Shown here one piece after another: positions 1 to 8,177 of a stretch of 39,991 nucleotides of DNA (its first letter is position 1; every line of letters begins with the position of its first letter). The notes below the pieces were generated by a model, which saw nothing but the letters and a program-made list of their open reading frames with translations, ran no database searches and had not been told where the DNA came from. This stretch comes from an uncultured Bacillota bacterium (lineage in GTDB: Bacteria > Bacillota > Clostridia > Peptostreptococcales > Anaerovoracaceae), in NCBI GenBank assembly GCA_949295785.1, contig CASFMJ010000010.1, positions 1 to 39,991 of the forward strand. Direction: 5' to 3'. Position numbers and translations under genes: made by a program.

Positions 1-1299
1 ACTCATTCTAACAGCTTAAGCAACAAGATGGGTAATTCCTTACTGGCTGTAAGGGGTATTAACCATAAATATATTGTAGTAGGAGAAGGAGAAGGTACGG
101 TTTCTCCTTTCCAGGCTGCCGCAACGGCTCTGGCATGTACCGTAGGTGCATCAAATATAGTAGGAGTTCCTATTGCAATAGGTTTCGGCGGCCCAGGCGG
201 GCTCTTCTGGATGTGGATCTGCTCGCTTATGGGCATGATCATTAAATTTGCGGAAATAGTACTTGGCATAAAATATCGCGAAAAAAATGAAGATGGCGTA
301 TATGTAAGCGGTCCAATGTACTATATGTCAAAGGGATTTCCTAATAAAAAGGCCGGAAAAATCATGGCGTGGATGATGTCTTTCACTATGTTACTTTTTG
401 TGCCCTTCACTATTGCGGCACAATCTGTTTCAGCAGTACAGTCAGCAGAGACAATCGGTATTGATGCTGTTATTACCGGTGCCGTGCTGACAATAATCAT
501 TGGCATAATAACCTTTGGCGGAATAAAACGTATAGCAAGTGTAACTGACAAAATGGTTCCTTTCATGGTAATAATTTATCTTGTCGGTGCTCTTATAGTT
601 ATCGGGGTTAATATTTCTTCACTTCCTGCCGTACTGGCTTCAGTAATAAAATCAGCATTTACCGGCCACGCAGCAATGGGTGGCTTTGCCGGAGCCGGAG
701 TTGCTGCTGCTATACGCTGGGGCTTTGCCAGAGGAGCATATTCTACGGATCTCGGAATGGGATCAGCCGCCATGGGGCATGCGGCAGCAACCACAGACCA
801 TCCCGTGCGTCAGGGTTTCTGGGGGATCTTTGAAGTTACTGTTTCCGGCCTGATAATCTGCACAATGTCCGGTCTCACTATTCTCTGTACAGGAGTATGG
901 AACGATGTTCCGGCAGAACAATCCGGTATGATGCCCACAATGGCATTTCAGAGTGTATTCGGTGAACAGGCTGGCGGTATAGCGGTATCAGTCGCTCTTT
1001 TATTCTTCGTCATATCTACCATGATTGTTCAGGTTTATTACGGAGAACGCCAATGTGAATTCTTTTTTGGAACAAAGATTGCAAAAATAGGAAAATTCTT
1101 ATTTGTGTTATCAATATTCATGGGAGCTGTATTAAATCTTTCCACAGTATTTTCTTTCCTGGATCTTATTCTGGGACTGGCACTGTTCCCGCATTTAATA
1201 GCTCTAATTGTAATGAGCGGTCAGGTTGTAGAGCTTAAAGATGATTTTTTCAGCAATCCTAAATATTATCTTAAGGAGAAGAAAAATGGGAAAGTATGA
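1..1299 (+). CDS. Sodium:alanine/glycine symporter (AGCS family), 5'-truncated by window edge
   Basis: Integral membrane symporter that imports a small neutral amino acid with sodium. The frame is open from base 1, so the true start lies upstream and the ATG at 28 is internal. The first visible part carries the AGCS signature: SPFQAAATALACTVGASNIVG followed by a Gly-Pro-Gly-Gly turn and a Trp-Met-Trp membrane segment, then a conserved KFAEIVLGIKYRE stretch. About 430 residues remain against the family's usual 450-480, so only a short N-terminal piece is missing. Many hydrophobic segments follow through the C-terminus. The stop (1297-1299) lies inside the next gene, a 14-bp overlap that implies co-transcription and coupled translation with the amidohydrolase. 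Substrate cannot be told from sequence. Family assignment is secure. Confidence 0.9.
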   Translation, partial: THSNSLSNKMGNSLLAVRGINHKYIVVGEGEGTVSPFQAAATALACTVGASNIVGVPIAIGFGGPGGLFWMWICSLMGMIIKFAEIVLGIKYREKNEDGVYVSGPMYYMSKGFPNKKAGKIMAWMMSFTMLLFVPFTIAAQSVSAVQSAETIGIDAVITGAVLTIIIGIITFGGIKRIASVTDKMVPFMVIIYLVGALIVIGVNISSLPAVLASVIKSAFTGHAAMGGFAGAGVAAAIRWGFARGAYSTDLGMGSAAMGHAAATTDHPVRQGFWGIFEVTVSGLIICTMSGLTILCTGVWNDVPAEQSGMMPTMAFQSVFGEQAGGIAVSVALLFFVISTMIVQVYYGERQCEFFFGTKIAKIGKFLFVLSIFMGAVLNLSTVFSFLDLILGLALFPHLIALIVMSGQVVELKDDFFSNPKYYLKEKKNGKV

Positions 1300-2890
1300 T
1301 AAAGTTTATATCAATGGCAAAATATTTACTTCTGATTCAGCTAATCCTTATGCTGAAGCAATGGCGGTAAAAGATGGCAAAGTTGCTAAAATAGGCAATG
1401 TTTCTGATTTCAATATTGAAAATGAAGATGTTACAGATCTTAAAGGCAGCTGCGTACTGCCGGGCCTTATTGACAGTCATATGCATCCTGTAATGATTGC
1501 CGATAATATGAATCAGATTGTTTGTCTTCCTCCGTATATTTATTCAATATCCGAACTAATTTCTTCCATAAAAGAGAAACGTCAGGTACAAGGTCCGGAC
1601 AAATGGATCCTGGGCTGGGGATACGATGAAGGAAAACTTGCAGAGAATCGCACTCCTACCAGATATGATCTTGATCAAGGAGCTGCAGATGTCCCTGTAT
1701 GTATTTTCCGCTCTTGCGGGCACATACGCTGCGTAAACAGCAAGGCTCTTGCCATGGCCGGCATCACAGATAAAACACCTGACCCTGTGGGGGGTGAGAT
1801 TGAAAAGGATTGTAACGGGCAGCCTACAGGAGTTCTTAAAGAAAATGCGAGATTTCTTCTGGACGATATTTTCCCTGTAAAAACCGGTGAAGAAATCTCA
1901 CAAAGTCTGGCAGATCTTTCCCTTTTATTAGCTTCACTGGGTATCACAGGAATCGCTGATATGGGGAATCTGGATGACAGAGATTATTATGATATATATA
2001 CAGATGCTCAAAAGAAAGGCTTTGTTCAGAAGACAGGCATATTCTATATGTGGGATTCCTTTGCTGATAAATCAAAAATCAGGCTTACCCCGGATCGTCT
2101 TGATACACGTGCTCATATAAAGGTTCAAGGAGTAAAACTTATATGTGATGGTGGTATATCCGGCCGTACTGCATGGTGTAACAGGCCGTATCCCGGAGGT
2201 GACGGTACGGAATGTGGTATAGCTACCTGTACTCGTGAAAACTTTGAGTCGGCAATGAATTTCTGTAAAGAGCATAAAGCCCAGCTTGCCGTTCACGCTA
2301 TGGGGCAAAACGCAATCGATATGGCTGTATCCATTATTTCAGGTGAAGAAGATTGGTTAGACGATAACATGCCCCATGCAAGAATTGAACATGCTTCCAT
2401 GCCCACTTCCTATGCACTCGAGACTGCTGCTGCTTCAGACATTGCGTTTGTCTCTCAGCCCATATTCATGTATGCTGAAGTGGAAAGATATCTTGAAAAT
2501 CTTGGCAAAGAATGGTTCCAGGAAACTTTTCCTATGCAGGATGTCCTGAAGGCCGGAATAAGACTTGCTTTTTCAACCGATGCGCCTGCTACTCCTCTGT
2601 CAAATGCTTATGATCCTTTTATTTGTCTTAAGTCTGCTGTGACCAGAATCGCAGGTAACGGCGAAGATTGCGGCCAGAAACATGCTGTAGATATAGAAAC
2701 AGCCATAAGATTATATACTGCTGAAAGCGCATATGTTATGGGATTTTCTGATACAGGTATTTTAAAAGCAGGCTACTGCGCAGACTTTATAATACTTGAT
2801 CGTGATATTCTTAATATCCCGGCAGAGGAAATCGATCACGTAAAGGTAAAAAGCACATATATAGACGGTAAAGAAGTCTATCATATTTAG
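1286..2890 (+). CDS. Amidohydrolase, YtcJ-like (amidohydrolase family 3)
   Basis: Predicted cytoplasmic metal-dependent hydrolase of 534 residues. I chose the ATG at 1286 because an AAGGAG box sits at 1273-1278; an earlier in-frame ATG at 1241 lies deep in the symporter gene and has no such box. Visible metal-site motifs: the HxH of DSHMHP near residue 65, a lysine-containing VKLICDGGISGRTA stretch, VHAMGQNA, RIEHAS and the terminal STDAP aspartate. The N-terminal strand (VYINGKIFTSD) and C-terminal return (GYCADFIILDRDIL) form the usual composite beta-sandwich. YtcJ relatives include N-substituted formamide deformylases, but most are uncharacterised. The overlap with an amino acid symporter suggests it hydrolyses an N-acylated or otherwise modified amino acid, or a product derived from one; that is inference. 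Confidence 0.88.
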   Translation: MGKYDKVYINGKIFTSDSANPYAEAMAVKDGKVAKIGNVSDFNIENEDVTDLKGSCVLPGLIDSHMHPVMIADNMNQIVCLPPYIYSISELISSIKEKRQVQGPDKWILGWGYDEGKLAENRTPTRYDLDQGAADVPVCIFRSCGHIRCVNSKALAMAGITDKTPDPVGGEIEKDCNGQPTGVLKENARFLLDDIFPVKTGEEISQSLADLSLLLASLGITGIADMGNLDDRDYYDIYTDAQKKGFVQKTGIFYMWDSFADKSKIRLTPDRLDTRAHIKVQGVKLICDGGISGRTAWCNRPYPGGDGTECGIATCTRENFESAMNFCKEHKAQLAVHAMGQNAIDMAVSIISGEEDWLDDNMPHARIEHASMPTSYALETAAASDIAFVSQPIFMYAEVERYLENLGKEWFQETFPMQDVLKAGIRLAFSTDAPATPLSNAYDPFICLKSAVTRIAGNGEDCGQKHAVDIETAIRLYTAESAYVMGFSDTGILKAGYCADFIILDRDILNIPAEEIDHVKVKSTYIDGKEVYHI

Positions 2891-2946
2891 TATTTGGAAA
2901 TTCTAACAGCTGTGAAGAGCCGTAGGCAGTAAACACAGCCGTGTAA

Positions 2947-2973
2947 GGGGCTGCGGAGAATCAGCCCCTTTTT
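2947..2973 (+). terminator. Rho-independent terminator after the symporter/amidohydrolase operon
   Basis: Seven-bp stem GGGGCTG (2947-2953) / CAGCCCC (2962-2968) followed by a T tract (2969-2973), 57 bp past the amidohydrolase stop. Confidence 0.85.
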
Positions 2974-2985
2974 AATTATTACGGC

Positions 2986-3015
2986 ATAAAAAAACCGGAA
3001 TAAAAATTCCGGTTT
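2986..3015 (-). terminator. Rho-independent terminator of rpmE
   Basis: Read on the minus strand: nine-bp perfect stem AAACCGGAA/TTCCGGTTT with a six-base loop and a following T-run, placed 13 bp after the rpmE stop codon. It faces the plus-strand terminator just upstream, so the two convergent units are insulated. Confidence 0.85.
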
Positions 3016-3027
3016 GTCTTCTGATTA

Positions 3028-3228
3028 TCAGTCCATGTTGTACTTGTTCTTGAATTTCTCAACACGGCCGCCTCTGTTGACGAACTTCTGCTGGCCTGTG
3101 AAGAACGGATGACATGCGGAGCATACGTCCAGTTTCAGTTCTTCTTTGGTTGATCTTGTAACGAAAGTGTTACCACATGCGCAAGTTACTTTACATTCCT
3201 TGTAATCAGGATGGATTCCTTCCTTCAT
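3028..3228 (-). CDS. rpmE: 50S ribosomal protein L31
   Basis: Sixty-six residues starting [19 protein letters not shown]. The family's conserved start and an AGAGGT box seven bases upstream fix the ATG at 3228; an upstream in-frame ATG would add a Lys/Ile-only extension not found in L31. Cysteines in the CKVTCAC and CSAC motifs make this the zinc-binding (C+) form of L31, which in many Firmicutes is replaced by a C- paralogue during zinc starvation. It sits at the large subunit central protuberance. It has its own promoter, a 5' leader with two hairpins, and its own terminator, so it is probably expressed apart from the rho-prmC genes upstream. Confidence 0.95.
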   Translation of the reverse strand: MKEGIHPDYKECKVTCACGNTFVTRSTKEELKLDVCSACHPFFTGQQKFVNRGGRVEKFKNKYNMD

Positions 3229-3314
3229 GCTTTTTACCTCTTTCTTTTTTATTTTTATCTTGATCATCGGCTTTTGCCGCGTCTGTCTTGTTTTGCTGCA
3301 TTTTCTTTTGCAGC
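3229..3314 (-). promoter_or_regulatory. Structured 5' leader of rpmE (candidate L31 autoregulatory leader)
   Basis: The predicted transcript starts near 3314 and carries two short hairpins before the ribosome binding site: GCTGCA/TGCAGC (3295-3314) and CGGC/GCCG with a four-base loop (3268-3279). Several phyla are known to carry L31 ribosomal-protein leaders upstream of rpmE; whether this belongs to a named class I cannot tell by eye. Confidence 0.45.
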
Positions 3315-3320
3315 CCTTAT

Positions 3321-3349
3321 ACTATATCACGGCTCGCAATTGAAATCAA
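3321..3349 (-). promoter_or_regulatory. Sigma-A-type promoter of rpmE
   Basis: Minus-strand -35 TTGATT (3344-3349) and -10 TATAGT (3321-3326) with 17-bp spacing, pointing into the rpmE leader. Confidence 0.6.
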
Positions 3350-3437
3350 GAGATTTTTGCCGGATTATTAAAGGTTTTTGGCAGATTAAACGTTTCTTTT
3401 TTTATCGCAGTCTTTTATTTCTTTTCAGAAAGTCTTT

Positions 3438-4346
3438 CTATTTGTCTTTTTTCCCCTTGAGCCGGGCAGCGATTATCCTGTCTTTTCCGGCAAGGTCTTT
3501 AAGGCATATAATATCGCAGAATTTCTCTGCCTCCGTCAGAAGCTGCATGACAGCCTGTCTCTGATCATAACCGATCTCCATCATCAGAATACCGTTCTTA
3601 TTCATATGCAAAGGTGCTTCATCCGCTATTCTGCGATAGAACGTCAGTCCGTCAGGCCCTCCGTCAAGTGCCGAAAGCGGTTCATGATCTCTGACTTCCT
3701 TTTGAAGTGTGGCAATGACTCCGGTGTTGATATAGGGCGGATTGGAGATTATCAGGTCAAATTTTTTCTTTCCCAGTTTTCCGCAAAACGGTGCGAAAAG
3801 ATCCCCCACCTCAAACCTGACCGATTTCAGATTCAATGATGCAGCGTTTTCCTCTGCGATCTTAACTGCTTCACCGCTTATGTCTGAGCATGTCATTTTT
3901 ATTCCCGGGCATAATTTAGCAATAGAAAGACCTATGGCTCCGCTGCCGCAGCACAGATCGAGCACGTCTTTTATACCGGCTTCTGTATATTTTTCTCCCC
4001 GCAGGCTGCCTTTCTTGATTATCTCAACGGCATCTTCTGTCATGGTCTCCGTGTCCTGTCTGGGTATGAGCACCGCAGGTGTGACTTTAAAAGAAAATCC
4101 CATGAACTCCTGTTGCCCGGTTATATACTGTATCGGTTCTCCTGATACCCGTCTTTCGATCAGCTGAAAATATGCCTCACATGTATTATCTTGCAGTACA
4201 TTCTGCCAGTGCATCATCAATCCAACTGCATCTAATCTGTCCAGATAGCAATACAGGTCTTTTGCATCTCTGTCGGCATCTGCTATTCCTGCTTGCCTAA
4301 GCTGATTCTGTCCTATTCTTATAAGTTCTTTAAGTGGCAGACTCAT
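3438..4346 (-). CDS. prmC: Peptide chain release factor N5-glutamine methyltransferase
   Basis: Methylates the glutamine of the GGQ motif in release factors RF1/RF2 using S-adenosylmethionine. The 302 residues show an N-terminal helical recognition domain (about 1-90), the SAM-binding loop VLDLCCGSGAIG (128-139) and the catalytic NPPY motif (202-205) that holds the substrate glutamine, in the usual spacing and length for PrmC/HemK. Start ATG at 4346 follows GAGGAAG with a five-base spacer. It lies 10 bp after a small hydrophilic ORF and downstream of rho and DUF1385 on the same strand. The release factor gene prfA, its common neighbour in Clostridia, is not next to it here: rpmE follows instead. 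Confidence 0.94.
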   Translation of the reverse strand: MSLPLKELIRIGQNQLRQAGIADADRDAKDLYCYLDRLDAVGLMMHWQNVLQDNTCEAYFQLIERRVSGEPIQYITGQQEFMGFSFKVTPAVLIPRQDTETMTEDAVEIIKKGSLRGEKYTEAGIKDVLDLCCGSGAIGLSIAKLCPGIKMTCSDISGEAVKIAEENAASLNLKSVRFEVGDLFAPFCGKLGKKKFDLIISNPPYINTGVIATLQKEVRDHEPLSALDGGPDGLTFYRRIADEAPLHMNKNGILMMEIGYDQRQAVMQLLTEAEKFCDIICLKDLAGKDRIIAARLKGKKDK

Positions 4347-4356
4347 TTTTTCTTCC

Positions 4357-4560
4357 TCATTTTATATAAATTTCTTCAGTGTTTTTATTGTCAGTCTTGA
4401 CTTGCTGATGCGGCTTCACATCATCATGGTGTTCAGCCTTGATCTCAGTCTGATATTCATTTCCGGACTCCGATCTCACCTTGGACTCAGTCTTATGCTC
4501 CTGATGGGAGTTGAATTTAGGATCGAACCCAGTGTTATACTCCTGTGCCGGTTCTCTCAC
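4357..4560 (-). CDS. Small hydrophilic ORF, possibly the displaced tail of the DUF1385 protein
   Basis: Sixty-seven residues, extremely hydrophilic (Glu, Lys, His, Gln, Asn, Pro), no hydrophobic core, no recognised domain. It starts with GTG overlapping the DUF1385 stop (GTGA) and has a GAGG box about eight bases upstream. Its reading frame, followed backwards into the DUF1385 gene, keeps giving Pro/Glu/Lys/Ala-rich sequence but is broken by TGA and three TAA codons. Two readings are possible: a translationally coupled small protein, or the leftover of a longer low-complexity C-terminal tail separated by a frameshift. I favour the second. Confidence 0.35.
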   Translation of the reverse strand: MREPAQEYNTGFDPKFNSHQEHKTESKVRSESGNEYQTEIKAEHHDDVKPHQQVKTDNKNTEEIYIK

Positions 4561-5753
4561 AGGTCATGCCTCGGGCTCCAGCTTGGATTCGGGTTGGGGC
4601 GCTGTCTCTGTTTATTTCTCTGCCCCGGGCTTTGGCTCAGCTTACGGTGCATCCTCTGTTTACGCCTCTGCTCAGTATCCATACCGGGCTTTAGCACAGC
4701 TCCGGTCTTGGCTTCCGTATCAGCTTCCGGCTCAGGTACGTACTCTGGTTTGGACTCCGGCTTTGGCTCAGGCAGCGGCCTTCCGTCCGGATCACACAGT
4801 CCTTCAAAATATGGGGTGTCATTGCCGGGCAATACGGCTTTCATTGCCGCAATAGCTACTTCAAGCTGTTTTCTGCCGGGTTCTTCGGTGGTAAGTTTCT
4901 GGAGGTACAGACCCGGAATGCTGAGAACCTTGACAATTATATTGTCACTTCTTCCGGCCCATTTCAAAAGTTCATATGAAAGTCCGGCAATAAGCGGCAA
5001 TACCAGTATCCTGGAGAGTATCCTCACCCACACGTTTGGCCATCCCATCAGTGCATGCGCCAAAACGGCTATTACCATGACAAACATGAGAAAGCTGGTG
5101 CCGCAGCGCGGATGCAGTGTGTAAAACTGTTTGGCGTTTTCCGGCGTAAGTTCGAGTCCGTTTTCAAAACAGTGTATAGTCTTATGTTCTGCTCCATGAT
5201 ACCTGAAAACCGTCTTTATATCGCCCATTTTGGCAATAAGGGCTATGTATATCACAAATATCGCAATCCTGACTATTCCCTCCACCAGATTGAGCAGGAT
5301 TATACTGTCTGTCAGTTTTGAAAGCAGTCCTGTTATTACGGTAGGCAGCAGCATGAATATTCCTATGGAAAGAGCCAGCGCAATGATCACGGAAAAAGCC
5401 ATGAGAATCTTCCATGCCCTTTCTTTTCCCAGTTTATCCTCTATCCATGTCTCAAATCTTCCCTTTTCATATTCGTCCGGATAACTGTCTTCAAGCACGT
5501 CAGCCGAGTACATCAGGACTTTTGTTCCCTGAACCAGTGAGCTTACAAAGCTTATAACTCCTCTTATGACGGGAACTTTGCTCCACCTGCCCGGCTGAGG
5601 CGTAGGCTGTGTCTTCATGTGAATACTTCCGTCAGGCAGTCTGACGGCTATGGCCGTTTTTTCAGGGCCACGCATCATTATGCCTTCCATTATGGCCTGT
5701 CCTCCTATAGAAGTGGGACAAGCTTCCTTTAAAAAAATCTTTTTAAGATCCAT
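4557..5753 (-). CDS. DUF1385 membrane protein (YqhQ family) with an aberrant C-terminal tail
   Basis: Core of about 320 residues has the DUF1385 hallmarks: the N-terminal PTSIGGQAIMEGIMMRGP motif (13-30), membrane segments near 117-140 and 152-175, the conserved FRYHGAEHKTIHCFE block (183-197), HPRCGTSF (214-221) and a last hydrophobic pair (222-262). Biochemical function is unknown; the gene commonly sits near rho, rpmE and prmC in Clostridia, as here. Start ATG 5753 follows GGAGAAAG. After residue 325 comes a Pro/Glu/Lys tail that at about residue 360 abruptly turns into an Arg/Gln/Ser/Asn-rich stretch up to 398, which looks like a low-complexity tail read in the wrong frame. The conserved core seems intact. 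Confidence 0.88.
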   Translation of the reverse strand: MDLKKIFLKEACPTSIGGQAIMEGIMMRGPEKTAIAVRLPDGSIHMKTQPTPQPGRWSKVPVIRGVISFVSSLVQGTKVLMYSADVLEDSYPDEYEKGRFETWIEDKLGKERAWKILMAFSVIIALALSIGIFMLLPTVITGLLSKLTDSIILLNLVEGIVRIAIFVIYIALIAKMGDIKTVFRYHGAEHKTIHCFENGLELTPENAKQFYTLHPRCGTSFLMFVMVIAVLAHALMGWPNVWVRILSRILVLPLIAGLSYELLKWAGRSDNIIVKVLSIPGLYLQKLTTEEPGRKQLEVAIAAMKAVLPGNDTPYFEGLCDPDGRPLPEPKPESKPEYVPEPEADTEAKTGAVLKPGMDTEQRRKQRMHRKLSQSPGQRNKQRQRPNPNPSWSPRHDL

Positions 5754-5764
5754 CTTTCTCCATT

Positions 5765-6994
5765 CTAATAATCTAAAATAACTTTTTTGATTATTTCGAT
5801 AAAATCTTTATTATTTCTTGTATGCGCCAGGTTTTCAATTATGGTTTCTGTAACATCCTGGGAGTTGCTGTTGGAAAGGGCTCTTCGCATTGACCATATG
5901 GCTTCAAGTTCATCCTGATCCATCAGCAGATCTTCCCTTCTGGTTCCTGACTTGTTAAGGCTTATGGCCGGGAATATCCTCTTTTCTGACAGTTTCCTGT
6001 CAAGATGCAGTTCCATATTACCTGTACCCTTGAATTCTTCAAATATAACATCATCCATGCGGCTTCCTGTTTCCACCAGCGCTGTGGCCAGTATGGTTAT
6101 GGAACCGCCTTCTTCCATTTTACGTGCCGCACCGAAAAACTTCTTAGGTTTATGGAAAGCCCCCGGGTCCATTCCGCCGGAGAGTGTTCTGCCTGAAGCC
6201 GGCACTACCATATTGTAGGCTCTTGCAAGTCTTGTCAGACTGTCCAGCAGTATTACCACATCTTTGCCGTGTTCCACCAGTCTCTGAGCGCGAGCCAGTA
6301 CCATTTCGGCCACCTTCACATGGTGCTGAGGCAGTTCGTCAAAAGTGGAGTATATCACTTCTCCTGTTTTGAGGGAGCGTTTCATGTCGGTGACTTCTTC
6401 GGGTCTTTCATCCACAAGCAGCACAATCAGTTCAATTTCGGGATAGCTTTTTTCTATGGCACCGGCGATGCTTTTGAGAAGCACCGTCTTTCCTGCTTTG
6501 GGCGGAGCAACGATTAGTCCTCTCTGTCCTTTTCCTATGGGCGCCACTATATCTATAAGTCTCATGGACAGTTCCTTGCTGCCGTTTTCTAATCTTATGC
6601 GTTCATATGGGAATACCGGAGTAAGGTCATCAAAATCCGGCCTTCTTATGGCTGCTCCGGGCTCATCGCCATTGACTGTAAGCACATAAAGAAGGGCACC
6701 GAATCTTTCGCCTGCCTTAGGCAGCCTGGTTATTCCTTTTATCTTATCACCTGTTTTAAGGTTAAATCTTCGTATCTGGGTCGGTGACACATAGATATCT
6801 TTGTCACTGGTAAGAAAATTGGAGAATCTTAGAAAGCCGAAATTGTTTTCTTCCTGGATTTCCAGAATGCCTTCCACCTCGGGGCGTTCTTCCTTCTGGT
6901 CTAAAGATGAAACTTCTTCTGTCTCGCCTGCCTCGGATATTTCCCGGGTTTCTTCGGCCTCTGCTGCCTGCTCCATTATTTTTTCGTCTGTCAT
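5765..6994 (-). CDS. rho: Transcription termination factor Rho
   Basis: Hexameric RNA-dependent ATPase/helicase that ends transcription. In 409 residues I see the cold-shock-like RNA-binding domain (FGFLRF at 52-57, [18 protein letters not shown] at 66-83), Walker A APPKAGKT (163-170), Walker B VVILLD (246-251), the Q-loop region with [20 protein letters not shown] (273-292) and the R-loop near 320-340. The start at 6994 follows AAGGT; the frame stays open to 7040 upstream but has no start codon. The N-terminal 40 residues are a Glu-rich acidic stretch with no match to the helical Rho_N domain, so that module appears replaced or lost. Stop is 11 bp before the DUF1385 start, indicating one operon. 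Confidence 0.96.
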   Translation of the reverse strand: MTDEKIMEQAAEAEETREISEAGETEEVSSLDQKEERPEVEGILEIQEENNFGFLRFSNFLTSDKDIYVSPTQIRRFNLKTGDKIKGITRLPKAGERFGALLYVLTVNGDEPGAAIRRPDFDDLTPVFPYERIRLENGSKELSMRLIDIVAPIGKGQRGLIVAPPKAGKTVLLKSIAGAIEKSYPEIELIVLLVDERPEEVTDMKRSLKTGEVIYSTFDELPQHHVKVAEMVLARAQRLVEHGKDVVILLDSLTRLARAYNMVVPASGRTLSGGMDPGAFHKPKKFFGAARKMEEGGSITILATALVETGSRMDDVIFEEFKGTGNMELHLDRKLSEKRIFPAISLNKSGTRREDLLMDQDELEAIWSMRRALSNSNSQDVTETIIENLAHTRNNKDFIEIIKKVILDY

Positions 6995-7159
6995 TTTTTT
7001 ACCTTGATGAGAGCTGTAAGAGATTGCTCTCTGCCTTTCTCAGAATTTTTTAGAATTGCTGTTCAGAATGCTACGTCATGTGTCTATGATATACTTGCCT
7101 GCATAAAAAATCAACCCTATTCCTTGATTGCAGGTATATTAACTGAAAAATGTCTGTTT

Positions 7160-8029
7160 TTATTCAGGCAGTATGGTCTTTATGAATTCTACGAATCTCT
7201 TTATGGCTGGTGAAGCGTTCTTTACAGGCTGAAGGGCTATGCCTATCTCAACTGTCTGCGGAGGGTCCAGAGGAAGCTGCTCTACTCTGTCTCCCTTGAA
7301 CAGTTCTGCAAAGATTTCATTGACTGTGGTTATACCAAGGCCCTCTGCAACCATGGAATATGCAGCCATATTATCTGTAGCTGAGAGTCTTGCATTTATT
7401 TTTATGCCGCAGCGTGTGAACATTCGTGAATTGTCTGTTTCACTGCCGGGGTACATCTCTATGAACGGTTCTTTTTCAAGTCTTGCGATGGGGAAACATC
7501 CGGCTGCCACGGCAGGATGAGACTTTGGTACCCATGCGATTATCCTGTCTTTTCTCAAGGGTATCCAGTCTGTTATTTTTTCCCTTCGACTGACTATGGC
7601 AAGGTCTAATGTTCCCTCTTCTATCATTTCTGTCAGATCTGTGCTGGTTCCTTCTGTTATGCTTATTGTAATATCAGGATAAATCTGTCTGAATTCAGAT
7701 ATGGCTTTTGCCATCCATCCATAATAATAAGAGTATGCGCTTCCTACTGCCACATGACCTTTTTCCAGCCCCAGTATCCTGTCAAGTTTTTCTCTGGCTG
7801 CGGCTTCTTCTTTAAGAATGGTTTCTATATGGGGAAGTATTTCCCGACATTCTGCTGTAGCCTCAGCGCCGTTTCTGTTTCTTTTCAGCAAAATTACACC
7901 GCACTCATCTTCCAGCGAAGCAATCATCCTGCTTATAGCCGAGGGAGTATATCCCAAAGCTTCTGCCGCTGCCGACAGACTGCCTTTTTCTATGGCGAAC
8001 ATGAGCGCTCTGCATTTTTCTATATCCAT
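7160..8029 (-). CDS. LysR family transcriptional regulator
   Basis: Standard LysR architecture in 289 residues: N-terminal winged helix-turn-helix (about 1-60, with LSAAAEALGYTPSAISRMIASLE), linker helix, then a periplasmic-binding-protein-like effector domain (about 90-285). Start ATG 8029 has GGAG upstream. It is divergent from the DMT transporter at 8178 and most likely regulates it, the usual arrangement for this family. The effector is unknown. A weak stem (ATCAA/TTGAT followed by T6 on the minus strand, around 7107-7127) in the 165-bp gap to rho may terminate it. Confidence 0.92.
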   Translation of the reverse strand: MDIEKCRALMFAIEKGSLSAAAEALGYTPSAISRMIASLEDECGVILLKRNRNGAEATAECREILPHIETILKEEAAAREKLDRILGLEKGHVAVGSAYSYYYGWMAKAISEFRQIYPDITISITEGTSTDLTEMIEEGTLDLAIVSRREKITDWIPLRKDRIIAWVPKSHPAVAAGCFPIARLEKEPFIEMYPGSETDNSRMFTRCGIKINARLSATDNMAAYSMVAEGLGITTVNEIFAELFKGDRVEQLPLDPPQTVEIGIALQPVKNASPAIKRFVEFIKTILPE

Positions 8030-8104
8030 ATTTTTTTGTTTCTCCGATTTTTATTTCTCGAATTTATTTAACATTTTAGCAACTATATATTGATATATTA
8101 TCGC

Positions 8105-8141
8105 TTTACTCAAATATATCTTCTGTTTATACTATTGTCAA
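8105..8141. promoter_or_regulatory. Superimposed divergent promoters for lysR (-) and the DMT transporter (+)
   Basis: Plus strand: -35 TTTACT (8105-8110), -10 TATACT (8128-8133), 17-bp spacer. Minus strand: -35 TTGACA (8136-8141), -10 TATATT (8113-8118), 17-bp spacer. The two occupy the same 37 bp, so polymerase binding should be mutually exclusive. An AT-rich dyad around 8083-8099 (ATATAT-TG-ATATAT) next to the pair is a possible LysR site. Confidence 0.65.
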
Positions 8142-8177
8142 GTTATTCTGCTGTCAAAAAACGGAGGTATAAAAAGC

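Noticed and set aside
4630..4700. Programmed ribosomal frameshift in the DUF1385 tail
   Set aside because: The alternative frame contains three TAA and one TGA within 130 bases, so a single shift would not give a longer protein; mutation or decay is simpler.
4402..5124. Long plus-strand open frame opposite DUF1385 and its tail
   Set aside because: Composition is Ser/Gly/Leu-rich, the mirror image of the Pro/Glu-rich minus-strand tail; no ribosome site and no domain.
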